From assembly GCA_024639325.1 (NCBI GenBank), contig JAHEIO010000016.1:1-60874 (forward strand): DNA of 60,874 nucleotides. The letters are read 5' to 3'. Source of the DNA: Gammaproteobacteria bacterium (GTDB lineage: Bacteria; Pseudomonadota; Gammaproteobacteria; Arenicellales; JAANXG01). Each line of letters starts with the position of its first letter. The stretch's first letter is position 1. The position numbers and the translations under genes were made by a program. Below are positions 36,601 to 46,058 of this stretch, one piece after another. A model generated the notes under the pieces. That model made no database searches. It worked only from the letters and a program-made list of their open reading frames with translations, and was not told the DNA's origin.

Positions 36601-39154
36601 GCTTGCGCAGGTTCGTGAATTCGGCGATTTAGCGTCAACCCGGCGGGAGAAACGGTCCATGTCCGGGATTAGTTTGCTCGGTGAACTGATGTCGCAGGAG
36701 AAAATCCGCGGCCTGGACGGTGCGGGTGTTGCGGCACGGTCCCTGGCAAGCGCTGCCGGTGATGAAGTCGATGATCTCCGCAGCGTTTTTCTCGAGGAGT
36801 CGACGGACATACTGAGCCGAATCAACAAGAGTCTTGATGAATGGCGTGGCAATGCTGATCAGAACGGGTCGCTGGGGCATATCAAAAGGGATCTGCATAC
36901 ATTGAAGGGCTGTGCCTATGCCGCCGGTTTTGAAGCGATGGGTGATCTCAGCCACCAGACCGAGACTATGCTGCAGCGGCAGGAAAACGGACAGGCGATC
37001 AGCGGTGAAGAACTCAGATCGCTGCTCGAGGAGACCCATGATTCTCTTGTTGAAATGGTGATTCAGATCGGGCGTGGTGCATCGATTACCGATACGGCAT
37101 ATCTGAGCGCCAGACTGTCGGGACTGATCGGCCGCGGTCCGGGGGAACGAGACGACGCAGCGCATGCCATTGAGGACACGGAGAAGACCGTTGAAGATGT
37201 AGTATCCGAGAGCACAGTGGATCTTCATGATCCGGCGACGGAATCGATGGTCACCGAATCCGGCGCGGTCGTTGAACCGGAGTCGTTCAGATCCGGGCAC
37301 GAAGTGCTGCGCATCGATTCCGCTATGCTCGACAAACTTGTCAACTACGCCGGTGAGTTGAGCATAACCCGGGCTCAGATGCAGGAACATCTTGGTACGC
37401 TTCGGTCGAATCTGGGTGAACTCAGAGACAACGTTGCGCGTTTCAGTGAACAGTTGCGCCGGCTGGATCTGCAGGCCGACAGCCAAATACGTTCGCGCCT
37501 GAACGATACGTTCAAGCATCCGGAAGACGATGGCGCACGCGGCAGTGAATTCGATCCATTGCAAATGGACCGATATACCGAACTGCAGCAGCTTTCCAGG
37601 GGATTGTCCGAGAGCCTGGACGACCTGACGACCATACAAACGGGAATTACCCGCTTCGTTCACGACTCTGAATCCGTATTGCAGCAGCAGGCGAAGCTGG
37701 GTTTCGAACTGCAGGATGGCTTGATGAGCACGCGCCTGGTGCCGTTCTCGACGATACTACCCAGATTGCGGCATCAGGCTCGGCAGGTTGCGCGGGAACT
37801 GGAAAAGGATATAGAGCTCCGCATGAAGGGGGGAGAGGTCGAGATCGATCGTAAAGTCCTAGACGGGATTTCTGAAGCGCTGGACCACATGATCAGGAAT
37901 GCAGTGGATCATGGCATTGAAAATCCGGAGGACAGGGAGCGGCAGGAAAAACGGCGTGCGGGCACCATTCTTATCGATTGCAAGCAGCGGGGTAATGAAG
38001 TCGTTGTCAGGTTCGGCGACGACGGCAGGGGGCTTGATGCGGAGAATATCCGAAAAAAAGCGGTCGAACAGGGACTGATAGAATCGGGCGACCCGATTTC
38101 CGATCAGCAGCTCATTCAGTTCATAGTCCTCCCCGGTTTCACCACTGCGACCGAAGTGACCCAACTTTCGGGCCGTGGCGTGGGTTTGGATGTCGTACAC
38201 GACGCGGTACGAAGACTCGGTGGCAGTATCATTGCCGAAAGTCAACCAGGCCGGGGAACCGCTTTTGAGATCAGTCTGCCCGTGTCGTTGTCAATTACCC
38301 AGGCCGTCTTTGTGCGATGCGGCAGGCAGGAGTTTGCTATACCGCTCAATATCGTCCAGAGCGTGATAAAAGCGGATACAGGGGAAATGCTGCCTTCAGC
38401 CCACGGCCGGCCCCGATTTGAAAAAGACGGTCATGCCTATCCGCTGCTTGATCTGCCCAGGCATCTCGATCTCGCGCACGGTAGAGAGGAAAAACAAAGG
38501 GCTGCCATCCTTATCGTTCGGATGGGTGCCCGGGAGGTCGCGGTGAAAGTAAGCGAACTCATGGGATCCCAGGAAGTGGTCGTGAAATCTCTGGGACGAC
38601 ATATCTCCCCCGTGGAATGGATAGCCGGTGCCACCATCCGGGGTGACGGCAGCGTGATCATCATCCTCGATCTGGCGGGATTGTGGATAGCGGACGAACG
38701 GCATAGCAGCATGGAATCGACTGTTCAGGAAGTTTCTGAGCAGCCACCGCTGGTCATGGTCGTCGACGATTCGCTCACGGTTCGGAAAGTCACCGCACGA
38801 AATTTGTCGCGCCATGGCATGGAGGTGGTGATGGCAAAAGACGGCGTAGATGCCCTGGAGGAAATAGGCAAGAGACAGCCGGATCTGATGCTGGTGGATA
38901 TAGAAATGCCACGCATGGACGGCTACGAACTCACGGCACAGGTCAGAAACGACCCGCTGACCAGCAACATTCCAATCGTGATCATTACATCCCGCGCGGG
39001 AATCAAACACCAGGAAAAAGCCATGTCGCTGGGCGCTAACGACTACCTGACCAAGCCATATCAGGAAGAGGAGCTGATTGCCCACGTCGAAAAATGCCTC
39101 GCTTCTTCCGGATTCCCCAGTCAGGGTACGCAGCCACTCCCCCCGTCCCACTAG
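33656..39154 (+). CDS. chpA: Hybrid chemotaxis histidine kinase ChpA (PilL)
   Basis: 1832 residues, shorter than the ~2470 of P. aeruginosa. Candidate phosphotransfer histidines are His51 (LHQVVGTLQMVELDG), His501 (SHVQGVLQMLG), His743 (FHTLKGSGRTAG), His905 (VHTLGGTSRSLH) and His1081 (LHTLKGCAYAAG). Only 743 and 1081 have the full HTLKG motif. From about 1215 come the dimerisation region and an HATPase domain with the N box at Asn1415 (RNAVDHGIENPEDR). A CheW-like domain starts near 1549, and a receiver with phosphoacceptor Asp1748 (VDIEMPRMDGYE) spans about 1699-1820. It controls pilus activity through PilG/PilH. The stop shares a CTAG with the bioA stop. Confidence 0.96.
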   Translation: MSNVGIIEFGTLNWVKREIDHTLDCAREAIEGFSSQAGDTTPLRLFVNHLHQVVGTLQMVELDGAAMLASEAELLASTLINDDGRSAAEPAETVIPLLDSSLRYLSTYLQRLQQGKTDALVSNLQHINELRRARGQHPLDVFSIFDPNLDVYPARPPGHEHMDEAGYKEKVREIRRGFQKSLLKWLQSSDIEALHVITALTRELQDIARFNSVVQLWWIASAYSEMMALSPEDEGVAHKHVPARLDQLLRKLIDQGEAALVRERENTLLREMLYDIGSSSCNSKLLTEIRHAFNLNEILRGEVDENEQRFASIPVDLEEKLEGEIRSIKQEVVDYFGSSARAEDKRQLIKDKLLRSAEQLQQYGLNDLVGLIRETVSVMDLAGAEDFGTDGHQAAAFQVAEALLFLEETLKRRDKLDQDWLDTLNEKFERMRMLSKIEGHEGDPKRLSVARPTDSEVKRLLPRVAGEIYICLNAAEEALEAYAREPDQPRNLEGAREKLSHVQGVLQMLGQYKAADMLSTTKDYIEKLERGDIESSDRLIDSLAVAVGTAERFVDGLEHGRPHVHEMVDRAIQELDDVLTAHELVEFDAGKTIGALHQYLDDWLNDTSDHRAFSHLRGGLREISAAATVKNQPRLRRIAQEMNNLFDIVTEDPAFLSPEIESTLRRSWSTLAGMAPGLVGDQPSAEVGPDRGAAVESDMDFDIRELFREEAKECISIIEVLIRKWQGGDADDQLFADLRRQFHTLKGSGRTAGATPVAELSWIAESLLNDALDRGMEVSDEVMAFADDAGAAVSRGAEDEEFGADVIDLEQWAARADGIRTARTDSVEPPVSSEDPGLEQNAAAERRQIVELADDEAPGESPAPALDDTVIRIFTQETLNHLGTIRNFLGAATTAVSPELLLAVHTLGGTSRSLHLVEMSNLFRALDEHLNRIRQKGEALVEVECRILDKAAILSAQVLDRLNTDRTFPASVRTEFDGLHEELAQVREFGDLASTRREKRSMSGISLLGELMSQEKIRGLDGAGVAARSLASAAGDEVDDLRSVFLEESTDILSRINKSLDEWRGNADQNGSLGHIKRDLHTLKGCAYAAGFEAMGDLSHQTETMLQRQENGQAISGEELRSLLEETHDSLVEMVIQIGRGASITDTAYLSARLSGLIGRGPGERDDAAHAIEDTEKTVEDVVSESTVDLHDPATESMVTESGAVVEPESFRSGHEVLRIDSAMLDKLVNYAGELSITRAQMQEHLGTLRSNLGELRDNVARFSEQLRRLDLQADSQIRSRLNDTFKHPEDDGARGSEFDPLQMDRYTELQQLSRGLSESLDDLTTIQTGITRFVHDSESVLQQQAKLGFELQDGLMSTRLVPFSTILPRLRHQARQVARELEKDIELRMKGGEVEIDRKVLDGISEALDHMIRNAVDHGIENPEDRERQEKRRAGTILIDCKQRGNEVVVRFGDDGRGLDAENIRKKAVEQGLIESGDPISDQQLIQFIVLPGFTTATEVTQLSGRGVGLDVVHDAVRRLGGSIIAESQPGRGTAFEISLPVSLSITQAVFVRCGRQEFAIPLNIVQSVIKADTGEMLPSAHGRPRFEKDGHAYPLLDLPRHLDLAHGREEKQRAAILIVRMGAREVAVKVSELMGSQEVVVKSLGRHISPVEWIAGATIRGDGSVIIILDLAGLWIADERHSSMESTVQEVSEQPPLVMVVDDSLTVRKVTARNLSRHGMEVVMAKDGVDALEEIGKRQPDLMLVDIEMPRMDGYELTAQVRNDPLTSNIPIVIITSRAGIKHQEKAMSLGANDYLTKPYQEEELIAHVEKCLASSGFPSQGTQPLPPSH

Positions 39155-40500
39155 TTCGTTGCTCGTGAAATCCCTTCCCACGCAACATCGCAAAGGAGCT
39201 GTATTTCCTCCGGAGTTATGACGTATGGCGGCATGAAGTAGACCACGTTTCCGAGGGGACGGAGCAGGGCCTGGTTCTGGATCGCGTATTCGTAGACCCT
39301 CATGCCCCGGCGCTCCTGCCAGGGATACGGGGTTTTACTCGCCTTGTCCTGGACCATTTCGATGGCAACGATCATGCCGGTCTGGCGAACATCGGAGACA
39401 TGCGGGTGGTCTTCAAATCTCTCAGTGGCTTGCGCCATGAAGGAGCTCAACGCCTTGTTCTGCTCGATGGCGTCGTGTTCCTCGAAGAGTTCCAGCGTGG
39501 CCAGTGCGACGGCGCAGCACAGGGGATTGCCCGTGTAGCTGTGCGAGTGTAGAAAGCCCTTCAGGCTGTCGTATTCGTCGTAGAAGGCCTGGTAGATCCG
39601 ATCCGAAGTGACGACCGCGGACAACGGCAGGTACCCGGCCGTCAGGCCTTTTGCAAGACACATGAAATCCGGCGTGATGTCTGCTTGCTCGCAGGCGAAC
39701 ATAGTGCCCGTGCGCCCGAACCCGACAGCACACTCGTCGGCAATCAGGTGGACGTCGTGGATATCGCACAGCTCCCGCAGTTTCATCAGATAGGCCGGAT
39801 GGTGCATGCGCATGCCGCCCGCGCACTGCACCAGCGGCTCGATGATCACCGCGCAAATTTGGTGGGCGTGCTCCTCCAGCGTCCGTGCCAGATCGCCGGC
39901 CCGTCGCAGGGCATATTCCTCGGCGCTCTCCCCGGGTTCGCGACAGTAGGCATCGGGCGACGGCACCGTGTAAGGCTTGAGCAGAAGCGGTTCGAACGTG
40001 TCCTTGAATATAGAAACATCGCCGACCGACAGGGCGCCGATGGTTTCGCCGTGATAGCTGTTCTCCAGATTAACGAATCGGGTTTTGCCGGTTTGCCCGT
40101 TGTTTTTCCAGTACTGGAAGCTCATCTTGAGGGCGATTTCTATGGCCGCGGAACCGTTCTCCGCATAGAAGCATCGTTTCAGATTCCCCGGCGTGATTGC
40201 GGCCAGCTGCTCCGACAGTCGCACCACCGGCTCGTGGGTACAGCCGGCAAGGATGACATGCTCGAGCTGTTTGGCCTGATTTCGAAGGGCTGTGTTGATA
40301 TACGGGTTGGCGTGACCGAACAGGTTGACCCACCACGAGCTGATCGCATCGATGTAACGATTGCCGTCGAAATCCTCCAACCATACTCCGTCGCCGCGAC
40401 GCACTGGGATGGGCGGCACCCGCTCGTGGTCCTTCATTTGCGTGCACGGGTGCCATACCGTGCGAAGTCCTCTATCGATGAGTTCCTGATTGCTGGTCAT
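39151..40500 (-). CDS. bioA: Adenosylmethionine-8-amino-7-oxononanoate aminotransferase BioA
   Basis: PLP enzyme that uses SAM as amino donor to make 7,8-diaminopelargonate in biotin synthesis. 449 residues. WHPCTQMKDHERVPP (16-30) is the BioA N-terminal signature. DAISSWWVN, YHGET (149-153) and the PLP Lys284 in CLAKGLTAGY follow, with Asp255 in ADECAVGFGRTG contacting the pyridine nitrogen. No other biotin gene is nearby. It converges on chpA; the two stop codons overlap within CTAG 39151-39154. Confidence 0.96.
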   Translation of the reverse strand: MTSNQELIDRGLRTVWHPCTQMKDHERVPPIPVRRGDGVWLEDFDGNRYIDAISSWWVNLFGHANPYINTALRNQAKQLEHVILAGCTHEPVVRLSEQLAAITPGNLKRCFYAENGSAAIEIALKMSFQYWKNNGQTGKTRFVNLENSYHGETIGALSVGDVSIFKDTFEPLLLKPYTVPSPDAYCREPGESAEEYALRRAGDLARTLEEHAHQICAVIIEPLVQCAGGMRMHHPAYLMKLRELCDIHDVHLIADECAVGFGRTGTMFACEQADITPDFMCLAKGLTAGYLPLSAVVTSDRIYQAFYDEYDSLKGFLHSHSYTGNPLCCAVALATLELFEEHDAIEQNKALSSFMAQATERFEDHPHVSDVRQTGMIVAIEMVQDKASKTPYPWQERRGMRVYEYAIQNQALLRPLGNVVYFMPPYVITPEEIQLLCDVAWEGISRATN

Positions 40501-40607
40501 GGGTTGTGACGTCCTCTATGTAGGTATAAATTAACATCATCCAGTTGCCGGCGGGAGTTTGTTACAATCCCGCGCCACAGTAATCTTGTCACAAATACCG
40601 GTTTTCA

Positions 40608-41459
40608 ATGTCATTTTCTCACCCTTCAGGCGCGGAAGTCGCGGATATCGTTTGCGGCGTCGGGCGTGCCGTGCTGGGCGGAGGTTTGCAATCGGATATT
40701 CAGATCAAGCGTGACGGAAGCTTCGTTACGGACCACGACCTCGACATCCAGACCAGATTGTACGAATTGCTGCACGCGCGCTGGCCCGAAATTTCTTTCC
40801 TGGCAGAGGAAATGTCGGATACCGAGCAAACTGAAGTCATCACCACGGCGGAGCGCTTCTGGTGTCTGGACCCGCTTGACGGAACGACAAATTTCACCTC
40901 CGGTCTGCCTTTCTACGGAATATCGCTTGCTTTCATGGAACAGGGTGTTGCCACTCTTGGCATTATATTCGACCCGATAAGGGACGAGTGCTTCTTGGCC
41001 AACGCGGGCGGCGGGGCGTTTCTGAATGGCAGGCCCCTCAAGACAGCGCAGGCGACGCGCAGCCTGCATTGCATCGCCTGCGTGGATTTCAAGCGTCTGG
41101 CGCGGACCCTTTCCGAGCATCTGGTCGCCAGACCCCCCTACAAGTCGCAGCGGAACCTGGGTGCCTGCGTACTGGAGTGGTGCTGGCTGGCGGCAAACCG
41201 TTTTCAGCTGTATCTACACGGCGGACAGAAACTATGGGACTATGCGGCGGGAAATCTGATTCTTCGTGAAGCGGGCGGCAGCGCGGTAACGCTGGACGGC
41301 TCGCCGATTCCCGGCAAGGACCAGTTCAAAAGCCGAAAGATTTCCGTCGTTGCCGCCAGCAATCCGGCTTTGCTGGATGACTGGTTGTCATGGATCCACG
41401 ACAGGGCTGATCTGTACAATCTATTGCTCAACGCGAAGGGCGCCCCCTCCTCCGGCTGA
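40608..41459 (+). CDS. Inositol monophosphatase family phosphatase
   Basis: 283 residues. Metal and phosphate motifs of the family are visible: FLAEEMSD (Glu), DPLDGTTNFTSGLPFYGISL (about 88-107) and WDYAAGNLILREAGG (about 208-222). Such enzymes dephosphorylate inositol phosphate, histidinol phosphate (HisN-type) or PAP (CysQ), and the motifs do not separate these. It lies 31 bp before tkt in the same direction; TCCGG-ctgaaa-CCGGA (41451-41466) forms a small hairpin around its stop codon. Confidence 0.88.
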   Translation: MSFSHPSGAEVADIVCGVGRAVLGGGLQSDIQIKRDGSFVTDHDLDIQTRLYELLHARWPEISFLAEEMSDTEQTEVITTAERFWCLDPLDGTTNFTSGLPFYGISLAFMEQGVATLGIIFDPIRDECFLANAGGGAFLNGRPLKTAQATRSLHCIACVDFKRLARTLSEHLVARPPYKSQRNLGACVLEWCWLAANRFQLYLHGGQKLWDYAAGNLILREAGGSAVTLDGSPIPGKDQFKSRKISVVAASNPALLDDWLSWIHDRADLYNLLLNAKGAPSSG

Positions 41460-41490
41460 AACCGGATAAAATGCGAGCGACATTTTTTCC

Positions 41491-43503
41491 ATGAACGATG
41501 ACATTCAAAAACGCTCCGCGACACGGCGTGAGCTGGCCAATGCCATACGTGCATTGAGCATGGACGCGGTCCAGCGAGCCAACTCGGGTCACCCGGGTAT
41601 GCCCATGGGAATGGCTGACATCGCGGAAGTATTGTGGCGCGATTTTCTCAGGCACAATCCCGCAAATCCCGACTGGGCCGACAGGGACAGGTTTGTCATA
41701 TCGAACGGCCACGGGTCCATGCTGCTCTACTCCCTGCTGCACTTGTCCGGATACGATCTGAGCATCGAGGATCTACGGAGCTTCCGGCAGCTACATTCCC
41801 GAACCCCCGGACATCCGGAATACCATGAAGCGCCGGGGGTGGAGACCACAACCGGGCCCCTCGGACAGGGAATCACCAATGCGGTGGGGATGGCGATAGC
41901 GGAAAAAACGCTCGCCGCCAAGTACAACAGGGATGAGCACAGGATCATCGACCACACCACCTACGTGTTTCTGGGCGACGGCTGCTTGATGGAGGGCATC
42001 TCCCATGAGTCGTGCTCGCTGGCGGGTACGCTGGGGCTGGGAAAGCTGATCGCTTTCTGGGACGACAACGGTATATCCATCGACGGTGAAGTCAAGGGAT
42101 GGTTTACCGATGACACCGCTGCAAGGTTCGATGCCTACGGTTGGCATGTGATCCGGGATGTAGATGGCCACGATGCCGAAAGCGTACGTGCCGCCATCGT
42201 GGAGGCGCGTTCGCGTGCGGATCATCCCAGTTTGATCTGCTGCCGGACCATCATTGGATGGGGTTCGCCGAACAAGCAGGGGACGGCGGGCTGCCACGGT
42301 GCGGCGCTTGGCGACGATGAGGTGGGCCTGGTCAGGGAGAGCATCGGCTGGCCGCATGAGCCATTTGTCATCCCTGCCCGGATTTACTCCGCCTGGGATG
42401 CGCGCACGCGGGGTGGCGAACTCGAAGCAGACTGGTGCAGCCGCTTCGAGATGTACGCGGCTGCCCACCCGGATCTTGCCGCTGAACTAAGCAGACGTGT
42501 CGAGGGCCGGCTGCCGGTGAATTGGGCAGAGTCGACTGCCCGGTATATCCGCGAAACGGCCGGGGCGGGGGATAAGAAGGCGACCCGGGTGTTTTCGCAG
42601 GACTGTCTGAACGCGTACGCTCCGGTGTTGCCGGAATTAATCGGCGGATCCGCCGACCTTACCGGCTCCAACAACACCACCTGGTCCGGGTCGGCGGCAA
42701 TGACTACGGAAAGCCGCGACGCGAACTATATCTTCTATGGCGTGCGGGAATTCGCCATGTCCGCCATAATGAACGGGCTCGCATTACACGGCGGATTCAT
42801 ACCCTACGGCGGGACATTTCTTGTTTTCTCGGATTACGCGCGAAATGCGGTCCGCATGGCGTCTCTGATGAAAGTACAGAGCATTTTTGTCTATACCCAT
42901 GATTCGATTGGGCTCGGTGAGGACGGTCCGACCCACCAACCCGTCGAGCACGCCGCAAGCCTGAGACTGATTCCTGGAATGTCCGTGTGGCGGCCCTGTG
43001 ACGGCGTCGAGACTGCTATTGCGTGGAAGCTGGCGATCGAGCGCCGGGACGGACCTACATGTCTGCTGCTGACACGGCAGGGCCTGCCCCATCAGAACAG
43101 AACGACGGATCAGATAGATAACATCTCCCGGGGCGGTTATATTCTGGTGGACACCGACGGCGAGCCCGATATCATTGTCATCGCGACTGGGTCCGAGGTT
43201 GCAATTGCGGCCGGCGCGGCCGCCCACTTTCCGGGACGAGTGCGGGTGGTATCGATGCCTAGCACCAACGTTTTCGATAGCCAGGACGAAGAATACCGGG
43301 AGAAGGTCCTGCCGTCATTCGTTACGCGACGTATGGCAGTGGAGGCCGGTGTAACCGATTACTGGCGCAAGTACGTTGGTTTGTCCGGAAGCACGATCGG
43401 GATCGATTCTTTCGGTGCATCGGCTCCGTCCGCGGACGCTTTTGAATACTTCGGCCTTACCGTGGAAAAAGTAACGGAACGACTTCGTGATATGCTGGAC
43501 TGA
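41491..43503 (+). CDS. tkt: Transketolase
   Basis: Thiamine-diphosphate enzyme of the pentose phosphate and Calvin cycles. 670 residues, family-typical. Signatures are [20 protein letters not shown] (26-45), the ThDP motif [12 protein letters not shown] with the Asn about 30 residues later ([11 protein letters not shown]), the pyrimidine-domain [17 protein letters not shown] and [10 protein letters not shown] near the C terminus. It starts the operon-like row tkt-gap-pgk-pyk-fba, an arrangement often seen in autotrophic and methylotrophic gammaproteobacteria, but no RuBisCO or phosphoribulokinase gene is in this window. Confidence 0.97.
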   Translation: MNDDIQKRSATRRELANAIRALSMDAVQRANSGHPGMPMGMADIAEVLWRDFLRHNPANPDWADRDRFVISNGHGSMLLYSLLHLSGYDLSIEDLRSFRQLHSRTPGHPEYHEAPGVETTTGPLGQGITNAVGMAIAEKTLAAKYNRDEHRIIDHTTYVFLGDGCLMEGISHESCSLAGTLGLGKLIAFWDDNGISIDGEVKGWFTDDTAARFDAYGWHVIRDVDGHDAESVRAAIVEARSRADHPSLICCRTIIGWGSPNKQGTAGCHGAALGDDEVGLVRESIGWPHEPFVIPARIYSAWDARTRGGELEADWCSRFEMYAAAHPDLAAELSRRVEGRLPVNWAESTARYIRETAGAGDKKATRVFSQDCLNAYAPVLPELIGGSADLTGSNNTTWSGSAAMTTESRDANYIFYGVREFAMSAIMNGLALHGGFIPYGGTFLVFSDYARNAVRMASLMKVQSIFVYTHDSIGLGEDGPTHQPVEHAASLRLIPGMSVWRPCDGVETAIAWKLAIERRDGPTCLLLTRQGLPHQNRTTDQIDNISRGGYILVDTDGEPDIIVIATGSEVAIAAGAAAHFPGRVRVVSMPSTNVFDSQDEEYREKVLPSFVTRRMAVEAGVTDYWRKYVGLSGSTIGIDSFGASAPSADAFEYFGLTVEKVTERLRDMLD

Positions 43504-43755
43504 AAAACTAAATTAACACCCCGCTATCTCGAAGTGGGACGGGAAATTTCCAGGAAATCCATGGTTGTCGACGGTTGAACGACCTGGCCTGGTTGAAATC
43601 GGCGCGGAGCGCACCTCCCAAAGTGGTAGGGACGCGCTGATTTACTTCGCCAGGTATGGCACAAGCTCCGCCCTTGCCTCGATAATGGATCAGGGAATTC
43701 ACTACGCTAGTTAAACTGGTTTCAAGAACTTCACAAGCAATAGGAGATATTAGTT
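43504..43755. other. tkt-gap intergenic region with a long RNA stem-loop
   Basis: 252 bases between tkt and gap. AAATCGGCGC (43596-43605) pairs along its full length with GCGCTGATTT (43634-43643), counting one G-U pair; the 28-base loop can fold further (CTCCC/GGGA). A weak T-rich TTTACTT follows, so it could act as a terminator or as a leader/attenuator of gap. GGAAATTTCC (43541-43550) is a perfect palindrome. No clear promoter was identified; AGGAGA precedes the gap ATG. Confidence 0.45.
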
Positions 43756-44766
43756 ATGACAATCAAGGTCGCAATAAATGGTTTTGGTCGGATTGGTCGC
43801 AACGTGTTTCGCGCCATGTTCGAATCCGGGCAGTCCGATGACTTCGACGTGGTTGCGATCAACGATCTGGGCGACGCCAAGACCAACGCACACCTACTTC
43901 AGTACGATACGGCTCACGGAAAATTCGGTTTTGACGTCGTTGTGGAAGGCGACGGCTTCAGGGTCGGTAATGAATCTGTAAAAGTGCTTGCCGAACGTGA
44001 TCCTTCTAAACTGCCCTGGAGCGATCTGGGTGTCGATGTCGTCATGGAGTGCACGGGGATGTTCAACAGCAAGGAAAAGGCGGGGGTGCACGTCCAGGCC
44101 GGGGCGAAGAAGGTCATTTTATCCGCGCCCGGGGGCAAGGACGTGGACGCGACCATAGTCTACGGCGTTAATCACGATACGCTCAAGTCTACGGATACGG
44201 TAATTTCCAATGCCTCGTGCACGACCAACTGTCTCGCCCCCCTCGTCAAGGTGTTGAACGATGGAATCGGGATCCTGGGTGGCGTCATGAATACCATCCA
44301 TGCGTATACCAACGACCAGGTTTTAACCGATGTCTATCATACCGACCTGCGTCGCGCCCGCTCCGCCACACAATCGATGATCCCGACCAAGACCGGTGCC
44401 GCGGCGGCGGTTGGCCTGGTCCTGCCCGAGCTGAACGGCCTGCTCGACGGCTTTGCCGTGCGCGTTCCGACCATCAACGTATCCCTGGTGGATCTGTCTT
44501 TTCAGGCGGCGCGGGACACTTCCGTAGACGAAGTGAATGCGTTGATGAAGAGCGCGTCCGAGGGTGATCTCAAGGGCGTGCTGGAATACAACGACAAGCC
44601 TCTGGTTTCCATCGACTTCAACCACAACCCGGCATCATCGATCTTCGATGAGTCCATGACTCGGGTAGTCAACAATCGCACCGTCAAGGCCTGTTGTTGG
44701 TACGACAACGAGTGGGGGTTTTCGAACCGGATGCTGGATACCTGCAAGGTTCTGATGAACGCATAA
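43756..44766 (+). CDS. gap: Glyceraldehyde-3-phosphate dehydrogenase
   Basis: 336 residues, NAD(P)-dependent tetrameric enzyme of glycolysis. The N-terminal motif is [14 protein letters not shown] (7-20). The catalytic Cys155 lies in [16 protein letters not shown], with the active-site His in [27 protein letters not shown] binds phosphate. The Asp in VAINDLGD suggests NAD rather than NADP use, though this is only suggestive. pgk follows 36 bp later. Confidence 0.98.
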   Translation: MTIKVAINGFGRIGRNVFRAMFESGQSDDFDVVAINDLGDAKTNAHLLQYDTAHGKFGFDVVVEGDGFRVGNESVKVLAERDPSKLPWSDLGVDVVMECTGMFNSKEKAGVHVQAGAKKVILSAPGGKDVDATIVYGVNHDTLKSTDTVISNASCTTNCLAPLVKVLNDGIGILGGVMNTIHAYTNDQVLTDVYHTDLRRARSATQSMIPTKTGAAAAVGLVLPELNGLLDGFAVRVPTINVSLVDLSFQAARDTSVDEVNALMKSASEGDLKGVLEYNDKPLVSIDFNHNPASSIFDESMTRVVNNRTVKACCWYDNEWGFSNRMLDTCKVLMNA

Positions 44767-44802
44767 GCAATCGTTCGCGCAATCGACTCTGAAGGCGTAA
44801 CC

Positions 44803-45975
44803 ATGAAAAAAATGATCGATCTCGATCTGGCCGGGAAGTGCGTACTGATCCGGCAGGATCTCAATGTGCCGGTAAAGGATGGCAAGGTGACCAGCGATGC
44901 AAGAATCCGTGCGTCGCTGCCAACGGTTGAGTTCGCCAGGAATGCCGGTGCCAAAGTAATCCTGATGTCGCACCTCGGCAGGCCCGCGGAAGGTGAGTTC
45001 GACGAGAAGTTCTCGCTCAAGCCGGTTGCCGAACACATGTCCGCCCTGCTGAACAGCGAGGTCGGTATGCTCAGGGACTACGCGCACGTTGGCGATATCC
45101 GTGACGGCCAGGTCGTATTGCTGGAAAACGTCCGGTTCAACGCCGGGGAAAAGGCCAACGACAAGGAACTGGCGCGACGCTATGCCGGCCTTTGCGACGT
45201 GTTCGTCATGGACGCCTTCGGCACCGCGCATCGCGCCCAGGCCAGCACGCACGGCGTTGCCAAATTTGCGCCGGTGGCGTGTGCAGGGCCGCTGCTCGTG
45301 GATGAACTGGTTGCGCTGACCCGTGCGCTCAAAGACCCCGCGCGGCCCATGGTGGCGCTCGTCGGCGGCTCCAAGGTCTCCACCAAACTCAGCGTCCTGA
45401 ATTCGCTCTCCGGCGTGGTAGATCAGCTGATACCCGGCGGCGGGATTGCAAATACATTCATAGCCGCCGCCGGCCATAGCGTGGGTAAATCCCTGCACGA
45501 GGAAAACCTCGTTGGCCAGGCAAAGGAACTGATGGACACGGTACGGCAAAGGGGCGGTGAAATACCCATCCCGTCCGACGTTGTGGTCGCTACTGAGTTT
45601 TCGGAATCCGCTCGAGGCACTCTGAAACCGGTGGACCGGGTGGGAGATGACGAAATGATCCTGGATATCGGACCGGCCAGTGCCCGGCGAATCGCCGAAT
45701 TGATGAGGAGTGCGGGTACTATCGTGTGGAACGGTCCCGTGGGTGTGTTCGAGTTCGACGAATTTGGTCAGGGTACAAAAACGATTTCCCATGCAATTTC
45801 GGAAAGCGGCGCGTTCTCTATTGCCGGCGGGGGCGATACCCTGGCCGCGGTAGACAAGTACGGCGTGAGGAACGGCATATCGTATATCTCGACCGGTGGA
45901 GGCGCTTTCCTCGAGTTTCTGGAAGGTAAGACGCTGCCGGCCGTAGATATGCTGGAGCAAAGAAACGTTGGCTAA
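44803..45975 (+). CDS. pgk: Phosphoglycerate kinase
   Basis: 390 residues, monomeric two-domain glycolytic kinase. N-terminal signature [19 protein letters not shown] (14-32), substrate motif [25 protein letters not shown] in the hinge, [10 protein letters not shown], and the nucleotide motif [16 protein letters not shown] (about 310-325), with [13 protein letters not shown] near the C terminus. Part of tkt-gap-pgk-pyk-fba. Confidence 0.98.
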   Translation: MKKMIDLDLAGKCVLIRQDLNVPVKDGKVTSDARIRASLPTVEFARNAGAKVILMSHLGRPAEGEFDEKFSLKPVAEHMSALLNSEVGMLRDYAHVGDIRDGQVVLLENVRFNAGEKANDKELARRYAGLCDVFVMDAFGTAHRAQASTHGVAKFAPVACAGPLLVDELVALTRALKDPARPMVALVGGSKVSTKLSVLNSLSGVVDQLIPGGGIANTFIAAAGHSVGKSLHEENLVGQAKELMDTVRQRGGEIPIPSDVVVATEFSESARGTLKPVDRVGDDEMILDIGPASARRIAELMRSAGTIVWNGPVGVFEFDEFGQGTKTISHAISESGAFSIAGGGDTLAAVDKYGVRNGISYISTGGGAFLEFLEGKTLPAVDMLEQRNVG

Positions 45976-46058
45976 CCCCTTCTTGAACCCGCGCGCGTGA
46001 CCGTGCTGATCGGCTCGTCGAGTGCGGCGACCGGCTGCGGGCAGGCCGGGGAACGGTA

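Noticed and set aside
36635-37663. Open frame of more than 300 codons opposite chpA
   Set aside because: It lies entirely inside a well-supported kinase gene on the other strand and has no domain signature.
40540-40607. TTGTTACAA-containing region upstream of bioA as a BirA operator
   Set aside because: The half-sites and spacing do not fit the known BirA site.
41451-41466. Hairpin at the end of the phosphatase gene as a terminator
   Set aside because: The stem is five base pairs with no T-run, and tkt follows in 25 bases.
42841-42860. GAAATGCGGTCCGC inside tkt as a further repeat copy
   Set aside because: Only about ten bases match, within a conserved coding region, and nothing continues the alignment.
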